From NCBI GenBank assembly GCA_964352225.1, contig CAYGRM010000153.1, forward strand, positions 1-14,793: a stretch of DNA of 14,793 nt. The letters run 5' to 3'. Numbering within the stretch: the first letter of the stretch is position 1; every line of letters begins with the position of its first letter. This DNA comes from CAJQQY01 sp964352225. GTDB taxonomy: Bacteria; Bacteroidota; Bacteroidia; Chitinophagales; Saprospiraceae. Both the position numbers and the translations under genes were made by a program. This document shows positions 1 through 5,846 of this stretch, in pieces. The notes below the pieces were generated by a model. It saw only the letters and a program-made list of their open reading frames with translations, had not been told where the DNA came from and ran no database searches.

Positions 1-132
1 CTTGAATAGAATTTGGGAAATTTCAATTCCTCCTTTTCTAATTAATTGGTATCTTCAACCTTTATTTTGGATTCCTTTTACCATAATAAACGTTCCAAAC
101 ACTTATAAAATAACTGACTGAAAAAAAGTATT

Positions 133-2589
133 ATGCCTAGATTTACCCTATTCCTTATTCTAGTTCTCACGGCGAGCTGTAATGCGAAATCCTCCATTCC
201 TACAACTACCAATCCTCCACAAAACAATATTCCTACGGCTAAAGTAGCTGATCAAAAAGATGGCTTCTTTAATTTTACCTGGGATGATAAGAATGGTACC
301 ATCATGTTGGAAATCGACAAATTCGATACTGAATTTTTATATGTAAATTCTCTTCCTGCAGGGATGGGATCCAACGATATCGGATTAGATCGAGGTCAAT
401 TAGGGGCAACTCGGATCGTAAAATTCGTGCGAGTCGGAAATAAAGTTTTGATGATGCAGCCTAACTATGACTATCGAGCGGTGAGTGATAATCCTGCGGA
501 AAGTGAATCGGTGGAACAAGCATTTGCCCAGTCGGTGATTTGGGGGTTTAAAGTGGAAAGTGAAAAAGAAAATTCGGTGATGGTAGATGCAACTGACTTT
601 TTATTGAGAGATGCACACTATGTAGCACTTCGGTTAGAAAATAATAACGAAGGCTCATATAAAATCGACAAATCACGCTCAGCTATCTATCCTGAAATGT
701 GTAGAAATTTTCCGAAAAATACTGAATTTGAAGCGACTATCACTTTTGTTGGAAAAGCCAAAGGGAGGTATTTAAGTAGTGTTACTCCAAGTTCGGAAGC
801 ACTTACGCTTCGCATGCACCATTCTTTTGTGGAGTTGCCAGATGCTAATTATGAGACCCGAGTCTTCGATCCTAGAAGTGGATATAATTCGATTGCTTAT
901 CAGGATTATGCCACTCCGATTGATCAACCTTTAGTGAAAAAATTTATCCGCAGACATCGTTTGGAGAAAAAAGATCCAACTGCTGCGATGAGCGAAGCGG
1001 TGGAACCAATCATTTATTATGTTGATCGAGGAGCACCTGAACCGATTCGTTCGGCATTGATCACCGGGGCGAGTTGGTGGAATCAAGCTTTTGAGGCAGC
1101 AGGTTATAAAGATGCATTTCAAGTAAAAGTTTTACCAGACGATGTTGATCCGATGGACGTAAGATATAATGTGATTCAATGGGTGCATCGTTCTACGCGA
1201 GGTTGGTCTTACGGAAGTTCGGTAACTGATCCTCGAACTGGGGAGATTATCAAAGGGCATGTTTCGTTGGGTTCTTTGCGAGTACGTCAAGACTTTTTGA
1301 TTGCGCAAGGATTAATTAAAGCATACGAAGAAGGAAAACCAGCTTCGCCAAAAATGTTGGAAATGGCTCTCGCAAGATTGCGACAGTTAGCCGCTCATGA
1401 AGTAGGACATACTATTGGTTTGACGCATAATTTTGCAGCAAGTACCAATGATCGCTCCTCTGTGATGGATTATCCACATCCATATATTACTGCAAATAAA
1501 GATGGAAGTTTGAATTTTGATAATGCTTATGATACAAATATTGGAGCATGGGATAAGCGAACTATTTTATATGGATATCAAGATTTTCCAAAAGGAACAG
1601 ATCATGCAAAAGCATTGTTAGAAATTTTAAAAGAAAATCAAAATCTAGGTTTGCGATATATCTCAGATGCTGATGCTCGCCCAGCAGGAGGTGCTCATCC
1701 TTATGCGCATCTTTGGGATAATGGAAATGATCCTATTACAGAATTGAATCGATTGATGGAAGTTCGTACGACTGCTTTAAAAAACTTTAGTGTCAATAAT
1801 ATTCCGATGAATACCCCGCTTTCTGATTTGGAAGAAGTGCTGGTACCTTTATTTTTGGCGCATCGATATCAAGTGGAGGCTGCGGTAAAAATTGTAGGAG
1901 GCGTGGATTATGAATATAGTTCGAGAGGAGATACCCCGGTCGCCGCTAGAATTATAGATTATATAGCTCAGATGAAAGCAATTTCGAGTTTGATGAAAAC
2001 TTTGAGTTCGAGAGAACTTGCCATCCCTAAAGAAATTTTATTACTTATTCCACCCAAGACTTTTGACTCTCGACGAACTCGAGAAAGTTTTAAAACTCGA
2101 ACTGGATTGACATTTGATCCAATGGCTGCTGCGGAGAGTGCTGCCAATCATCTAATTTCGATGTATTTGCATCCTGAAAGAGCTACTCGATTGGTGGAGC
2201 AACATGCAAGAGATCGGAGAAATCCTGGTTTGCATAATGCAATCAATGCTTTATTTCAAGCGACCTGGTTTACGGATGATGAAGATACTTACTTAGCCGA
2301 AGTGGGTCGAGTAGCAGAAAAGTTAGTTTTGCAACACGTAATGAAATTGGCGATGAACCAAGATGCAAGTGAGCAAGTTCGAGCAGTTAGTTTTTTCAAA
2401 ATCCAAGAGCTTAAAGATTATTTAAATAAAAAAACAGCTGACAAGGAAATGGAAAAAGCCCACATCATGCATGCGCTTTCGATGATTGATCAATTTATGG
2501 ATGATCCAAATGAATGGAAAAATTCGATGCCAAAAGATATGCCTGATGGATCGCCAATTGGGATGGATGCATGTGGCGGGCACTTTTAA
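133..2589 (+). CDS. Zinc-dependent metalloprotease lipoprotein (DUF5117/DUF4953 type)
   Basis: This 818-residue protein belongs to the metzincin-like zinc proteases common in Bacteroidota (DUF5118/DUF5117 N-terminal part, DUF4953 catalytic part). A short hydrophobic signal (residues 4-15) ends in T-A-S-C, with Cys16 the likely lipidated residue, so the mature protein should be anchored outside the inner membrane. The active site is clear: HEVGHTIGLTH at 422-432 supplies zinc ligands His422, His426 and His432 and the general base Glu423. The downstream SSVMDYP (Met445) is the Met-turn. Length is normal for the family and no break is seen. The ATG is preceded by an A-rich leader, usual for this phylum, and puts the signal peptide at the very N-terminus. 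The substrate is not known; peptide or protein turnover in the envelope is inferred. The next gene lies 154 bp downstream, beyond a long inverted repeat. Confidence 0.9.
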   Translation: MPRFTLFLILVLTASCNAKSSIPTTTNPPQNNIPTAKVADQKDGFFNFTWDDKNGTIMLEIDKFDTEFLYVNSLPAGMGSNDIGLDRGQLGATRIVKFVRVGNKVLMMQPNYDYRAVSDNPAESESVEQAFAQSVIWGFKVESEKENSVMVDATDFLLRDAHYVALRLENNNEGSYKIDKSRSAIYPEMCRNFPKNTEFEATITFVGKAKGRYLSSVTPSSEALTLRMHHSFVELPDANYETRVFDPRSGYNSIAYQDYATPIDQPLVKKFIRRHRLEKKDPTAAMSEAVEPIIYYVDRGAPEPIRSALITGASWWNQAFEAAGYKDAFQVKVLPDDVDPMDVRYNVIQWVHRSTRGWSYGSSVTDPRTGEIIKGHVSLGSLRVRQDFLIAQGLIKAYEEGKPASPKMLEMALARLRQLAAHEVGHTIGLTHNFAASTNDRSSVMDYPHPYITANKDGSLNFDNAYDTNIGAWDKRTILYGYQDFPKGTDHAKALLEILKENQNLGLRYISDADARPAGGAHPYAHLWDNGNDPITELNRLMEVRTTALKNFSVNNIPMNTPLSDLEEVLVPLFLAHRYQVEAAVKIVGGVDYEYSSRGDTPVAARIIDYIAQMKAISSLMKTLSSRELAIPKEILLLIPPKTFDSRRTRESFKTRTGLTFDPMAAAESAANHLISMYLHPERATRLVEQHARDRRNPGLHNAINALFQATWFTDDEDTYLAEVGRVAEKLVLQHVMKLAMNQDASEQVRAVSFFKIQELKDYLNKKTADKEMEKAHIMHALSMIDQFMDDPNEWKNSMPKDMPDGSPIGMDACGGHF

Positions 2590-2610
2590 AAAATTGGCTT
2601 GCGATATCTC

Positions 2611-2718
2611 TTGCCACAGACTTTTTAAGACTTTGATGATGACTTTTCACAGTTTTGATTTTTATACAAAAAAAGTCTGCGAAAAGTCATCATCAAAGTC
2701 AAACTAAGCCTGTGGCAA
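2611..2718. repeat. Long imperfect inverted repeat (42-nt arms)
   Basis: The arms are 2611-2652 and 2677-2718, with a 24-nt loop. Each arm contains an outer 9-bp perfect block (TTGCCACAG / CTGTGGCAA), a diverged 9-nt stretch with only 4 matches, then an inner 20-bp perfect block (2629-2648 with 2681-2700, GACTTTGATGATGACTTTTC) and a terminal CAG/CTG match. It fills most of the gap between the metalloprotease and the small lipoprotein gene. The right arm is followed by an A-run, not a T-run, so it is not a textbook intrinsic terminator on the + strand. It could be a transcript-stabilising hairpin, or a member of a MITE- or REP-like dispersed family. Confidence 0.85.
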
Positions 2719-2743
2719 AAAAAACACCACTTACCGAAAACAC

Positions 2744-3250
2744 ATGAATAAAACTCACTTATCACTTTTTGTAATTGTAGTGTTATGTTTTCTTTTTAGT
2801 TGTCAAAAAAAACAATACACTTCCAAAACAGTTCAAGGTGAAGAACCTCGAACTACAAGTTTTTGGTATTATCAAAATAACTTTTTATTAGATCCGAATT
2901 CTACGGAATTACGAACGGATGGAATTTATTTTAAAATAATCGATACGGATCAGTTCGGTGATACTTACAAAACTTTTCGATTTTACGAAGATGGTTTAGT
3001 CATTTCACATGTAGCCTACAGTACCCCTGAAAATTTATTGGAACTCAATCGAACAACGCAAGGCAATATTCATGGTTATTATAAAGTGAAAAATGACTCT
3101 TTGTTTTTCACGACCAAAGTTTATTATAATCATAGTCCTACTTTTTATACGGGTTTTGCTTATCCTGATTCGATAAATTTGAATAGTATTAATTTTAAAA
3201 CTAGGGAAAGTGATAATCAGGTATATTATTTTTTAAAAAAGGAAGAGTAA
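2744..3250 (+). CDS. Small lipoprotein of unknown function
   Basis: A 168-residue protein with a classic lipoprotein N-terminus: Lys3, a hydrophobic core over residues 6-18, then L-F-S-C with Cys20 as the likely lipidation site, followed by a Lys-rich linker. The mature part is rich in Tyr, Phe, Asp and Asn. Its alternating pattern (an LRTDGIYF segment, a FRFYEDGLV segment, a HGYYKVKNDSLFF segment) suggests a small beta-strand-rich periplasmic or outer-membrane domain, of a kind often seen in Bacteroidota. I recognise no catalytic motif and assign no function. It follows the metalloprotease on the same strand, but the inverted repeat between them makes a single operon uncertain. Confidence 0.75.
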   Translation: MNKTHLSLFVIVVLCFLFSCQKKQYTSKTVQGEEPRTTSFWYYQNNFLLDPNSTELRTDGIYFKIIDTDQFGDTYKTFRFYEDGLVISHVAYSTPENLLELNRTTQGNIHGYYKVKNDSLFFTTKVYYNHSPTFYTGFAYPDSINLNSINFKTRESDNQVYYFLKKEE

Positions 3251-3255
3251 ATTTG

Positions 3256-3279
3256 AGTGATGAACTATAAGTGATGAGT
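3256..3279 (+). repeat. Heptamer-phased repeat, short copy
   Basis: This 24-nt stretch is the same sequence as the palindrome arms at 4051-4081 and 4094-4124, but it lacks exactly one 7-nt unit. It reads as units AGTGATG, AACTATA, AGTGATG and a partial AGT. It lies just after the lipoprotein stop and before the restriction endonuclease gene, in the same orientation as the 4051 copy, so the endonuclease gene is bracketed by direct copies. Confidence 0.8.
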
Positions 3280-3283
3280 GAAG

Positions 3284-3310
3284 CCTGTCTATTGACAGGT
3301 AGAAGTTTTT
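3284..3310 (+). terminator. Possible weak terminator after the lipoprotein gene
   Basis: A perfect 6-bp stem (CCTGTC, loop TATT, GACAGG, 3284-3299) is followed after six bases by five Ts. It lies 33 bp after the lipoprotein stop. The gap between stem and T-run and the short stem make this only a tentative terminator. Confidence 0.3.
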
Positions 3311-3340
3311 ATGCAGGAGTAGATTATAATTTAAACAAAA

Positions 3341-4048
3341 ATGGACGAACAGAAACGAATAGAATTATTGCATAAGGCAAAAGATTTTTTTAAAAAAGAA
3401 ATCGTGTCTTCGCACGTCCGTGGTGGTTTGAAAAAAGCAGGTTCTCTTTCCAATTATAATGTCAATCCTTTCCTTTTTAAATACCTCGCCAACTTCCTTC
3501 GAGGCAATGCCAATCCTGAAAGTATGGCGGAAGCGTTGATTTTGCCAAGAGTTTTAGGCTCATCGATCACGACTACTTTTGGGATGAAAATCCAAAAATT
3601 GATCAGCGAATTATTCGAAGGATTCGGCTCGACGACACCTGGGATTGACATTGAATTTATCGACGCCATCGATGGTCGAAAAAAATATTGTCAAATCAAA
3701 TCAGGCCCAAACACCATCAATTATGATGATGTGCAAACTATCTTTGGACACTTCGATGGTATCATAAATTTAGCTCGAACTAATAATCTTAATGTTGGTT
3801 TTCAAGACTTAATGGTTGGAATTATTTATGGAGAAAAACAAGATTTATCCTCTCATTATAAAAGTATTGATCAGCGATTTCCAGTTTTTATTGGAAAAGA
3901 TTTTTGGCATCACTTGACTGGCAAAGAAGATTTTTATTTCGATTTGATTGATGCATTTGGAGAAGTAGCGCTAGAGGTAGATGGTGGTGCGGCACTTCGA
4001 ATGACGATTCAAAAATTGGCGAGGGAGATTGAGGTGAAGTTCAAGTAA
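3341..4048 (+). CDS. Type II restriction endonuclease, Eco47II/Sau96I-like (probable GGNCC)
   Basis: This 235-residue protein resembles the Eco47II family of type II endonucleases, which are about this size and cut the palindrome GGNCC. The likely PD-(D/E)XK core is visible. Glu90 lies on an N-terminal helix, Asp103 in TPGIDIEF, and Gln118-Ile119-Lys120 in YCQIKSGPN, a Q-x-K variant of the E-x-K half-motif with the following SGPN typical of this group. The partner methyltransferase is encoded convergently, with only 79 bp between the stops, which is normal for a two-gene restriction-modification system. No separate controller gene is visible. The family is assigned from recognised sequence pattern; the GGNCC target is inferred from the family. 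Heptamer repeats flank the gene on both sides. Confidence 0.82.
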   Translation: MDEQKRIELLHKAKDFFKKEIVSSHVRGGLKKAGSLSNYNVNPFLFKYLANFLRGNANPESMAEALILPRVLGSSITTTFGMKIQKLISELFEGFGSTTPGIDIEFIDAIDGRKKYCQIKSGPNTINYDDVQTIFGHFDGIINLARTNNLNVGFQDLMVGIIYGEKQDLSSHYKSIDQRFPVFIGKDFWHHLTGKEDFYFDLIDAFGEVALEVDGGAALRMTIQKLAREIEVKFK

Positions 4049-4050
4049 AT

Positions 4051-4124
4051 AGTGATGAGCTATGAGTGATAAGTGATGAGTTTTACGAGAGCGACTCATC
4101 ACTTATCACTCATAGTTCATCACT
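4051..4124. repeat. Heptamer-phased near-perfect palindrome between convergent R and M genes
   Basis: The arms 4051-4081 and 4094-4124 (31 nt each) match at 30 positions; the exception is a G (4059) facing a T (4116), which still pairs as G-U in RNA. The loop is 12 nt. Each arm is built of 7-nt units (AGTGATG, ARCTATG, AGTGATA, AGTGATG) plus a partial unit. The palindrome occupies nearly the whole gap between the endonuclease stop (4046-4048) and the methyltransferase stop (4128-4130). No T-run follows on either strand, so if it ends transcription it does so as a strong bidirectional hairpin, not a canonical terminator. Confidence 0.88.
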
Positions 4125-4127
4125 AAA

Positions 4128-5342
4128 TTAAAGCCTGTTTAAAAACTTCACAATCGCATACCCCACTTCCTTCCCTAAATTCACCGGCACCGCATTTCCG
4201 ATTTGTTTATACTGCTGAGTAACCGAACCCGCAAATTTCCAATCATCTGGAAAAGTTTGAATTCGAGCATATTCTCGCACGGTAAACGGACGAGTTTCAT
4301 CAGGATGACAACGTTCGGTTTGTTTTTGAGCAGGGCTACAAGTCAAAGTTAGACTAGGTTCATCCCAACTGATGCGTCGAGCCATTCCAGTTTTCCCACC
4401 ACCGAGGTAAAAACTTTTTTGCATATATTCCTTCTGAATATCAAGTGGCAAATCTCTCCAATATCCACCTGGAGGGACTAAATCTAAAACTACTTTTTTG
4501 TGCTCAGGATATTTTGCGCCATCAGATTTAGGTACTTTTTTTGGGAAAAGCTCGCCCTTTTTAAGCGCATCTTTTAGGTTATAAATTTTACTGTATGGTT
4601 TTGGATATTCGAAGTCGATGTCAATATCTTTTCGAATGCCGACCAGAATTAATCGCTCTCTTTTTTGAGGTACATTATAATGTATCGCTTTTAAAACCTG
4701 ATGTTCCATCACTCGATAACCTAATTCATCTAGGACAGATTTCATACCTTTAAGTGTTCGGCCACCATCGTGATTGACGAGTCCTTTTACATTTTCACCA
4801 ATACAAATTTTCGGTTGCACTTCTGAAACTGCTCTGGCAAATTCATAAAACAACGTTCCTCGTGCATCTTTAAAACCTAAAGATTTCCCAGCATAACTAA
4901 AGGCTTGGCAGGGAAAACCTCCCGTGACCACATCCACTTTTCCTTTGTATTTTTTAAAAGAAATATCTTTGACATCGCCTTCGATCACATTCCAACTCGG
5001 TCGGTTATTTCGCAAAGTTTCGGCTGCCCAATGATCGATTTCATTCAAGGCTTCACACTTCAACCCTGCTTTTTCAAAACCCAAAGCCAATCCTCCTGCT
5101 CCAGCAAAAAGTTCTAACACTTTGTACTCTTTTTTAGGTTTTACAAAATTGCCTTTGCCATCTGTATCGAATAAACTGGACAATTCTGGGAACATTTTTA
5201 ATTGCTCTTTTTTATACATTCGATAGTTGCTGATCGGTTCGCGAACGGCTACTAACTTTCCACTATTGTCCCATCGACGGAGTGTTTCTTTGCTTTTTCC
5301 TAATAATTCGGCGACTTCTGAAATTGAATAGTAATCCTTCAT
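4128..5342 (-). CDS. DNA (cytosine-5) methyltransferase with N-terminal MerR-like HTH
   Basis: This 404-residue enzyme transfers a methyl group from S-adenosylmethionine to carbon 5 of cytosine, and should protect the target of the convergent endonuclease. Residues 3-50 form a MerR/excisionase-like helix-turn-helix (YSISEVAELLGKSKETLRRW). The catalytic domain follows: motif I at 75-93 (LELFAGAGG), motif IV GGFPCQAFS with nucleophile Cys145, motif VI Glu183-Asn184-Val185, motif VIII Q226-K-R-E-R230, a variable target-recognition region at roughly 235-330, motif IX around 351-368, and motif X IGNAVP at 381-386. All key residues are present. The N-terminal HTH may allow it to bind DNA near its own promoter, a form of autoregulation known in some C5 methyltransferases; here that is inference. 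A 27-bp-arm palindrome lies 42 bp upstream of the start codon. Confidence 0.92.
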   Translation of the reverse strand: MKDYYSISEVAELLGKSKETLRRWDNSGKLVAVREPISNYRMYKKEQLKMFPELSSLFDTDGKGNFVKPKKEYKVLELFAGAGGLALGFEKAGLKCEALNEIDHWAAETLRNNRPSWNVIEGDVKDISFKKYKGKVDVVTGGFPCQAFSYAGKSLGFKDARGTLFYEFARAVSEVQPKICIGENVKGLVNHDGGRTLKGMKSVLDELGYRVMEHQVLKAIHYNVPQKRERLILVGIRKDIDIDFEYPKPYSKIYNLKDALKKGELFPKKVPKSDGAKYPEHKKVVLDLVPPGGYWRDLPLDIQKEYMQKSFYLGGGKTGMARRISWDEPSLTLTCSPAQKQTERCHPDETRPFTVREYARIQTFPDDWKFAGSVTQQYKQIGNAVPVNLGKEVGYAIVKFLNRL

Positions 5343-5384
5343 TAAAATATTTATGACTTTATAAATTTATATTTTGGTGTGTAA

Positions 5385-5491
5385 CACGTGGTGGTCTGTT
5401 TTAGCTGACCTAAAAAGAATACTTTAAAATTTTCTTTTTTTTGAGTCGCTGTGCTCCTTTTTTCAGGTCAGCTAAAGCAGACCACCACGTG
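5385..5491. repeat. Long inverted repeat upstream of the methyltransferase
   Basis: The arms 5385-5411 and 5465-5491 (27 nt) match at 26 positions and begin and end with CACGTG. The loop is 53 nt, and its ends (AAAAAG near 5412, CTTTTTTC before 5465) can extend the stem with a bulge. It lies 42 bp upstream of the methyltransferase start. It may be a hairpin in that gene's leader, an operator-like site, or a dispersed palindromic element. It does not share sequence with the other two long inverted repeats in the window. Confidence 0.85.
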
Positions 5492-5770
5492 CTATTTACC
5501 ACAACTCATTGATACTCAACACTTAATAGAAATGTTGTTTTTTCAAAAAATACCCCACCTACTCAACCTTACACATGGTTACAAAAGTAATACAGTTTTT
5601 ATAAACACCAAATATCTAAAAAGGTTCTTTTTCAAAATGTGGAAAACTTATTTTTTATGAAAAAGAAATAGGATTCCGTATCTTACAACTTTCAAAAAAC
5701 AGCATTTGTAAATATATTGTTATTACTAATAGATTTTCATTGTAAGTAAAGTTGTATGGGAGACCGTAAA

Positions 5771-5791
5771 ACGTCTAACGTTTAACGTCTA
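5771..5791 (+). repeat. Three tandem heptamers (ACGTYTA)
   Basis: Three back-to-back 7-nt units read ACGTCTA, ACGTTTA, ACGTCTA, followed by a partial ACC. They lie 55 bp before the recQ start. The period matches that of the unrelated AGTGATG repeat beside the restriction genes. Confidence 0.75.
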
Positions 5792-5846
5792 ACCAATATT
5801 AAACATACCGATTTTTCTTTTTTGAGAAAAAACTAATCACGAAATA

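Larger units (their letters stand above)
5343..5846. other. Intergenic region between methyltransferase and recQ
   Basis: This 504-nt gap separates two divergent genes and must hold promoters for both. It contains the 27-bp-arm palindrome (5385-5491), an AT-rich stretch with no convincing coding sequence, and the heptamer repeat at 5771-5791. A 9-bp inverted pair (TACAACTTT at 5684-5692, AAAGTTGTA at 5748-5756) is also present but may be chance. I see no convincing TAnnTTTG element with a matching upstream TTTG on either strand. Confidence 0.6.

Noticed and set aside
2486..2707. 73-residue open frame overlapping the metalloprotease end
   Set aside because: It lies mostly out of frame within a real gene and then runs through the long inverted repeat; no support as a protein.
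3256..4124. CRISPR array
   Set aside because: The repeats are too few, partly inverted, and have no regular unique spacers; no cas gene is present.
2611..5491. The three long inverted repeats as ends of one mobile element
   Set aside because: They share no sequence, there is no transposase or integrase, and no target-site duplication is visible. I treat them as separate elements.
5451..5660. 69-residue open frame on the + strand
   Set aside because: It starts with a non-ATG codon inside the palindrome loop, runs through its right arm and has no recognisable domain; it looks like chance reading of repeat DNA.
5684..5756. 9-bp inverted pair TACAACTTT / AAAGTTGTA as an operator
   Set aside because: The halves are 55 bp apart in AT-rich DNA and could easily match by chance.
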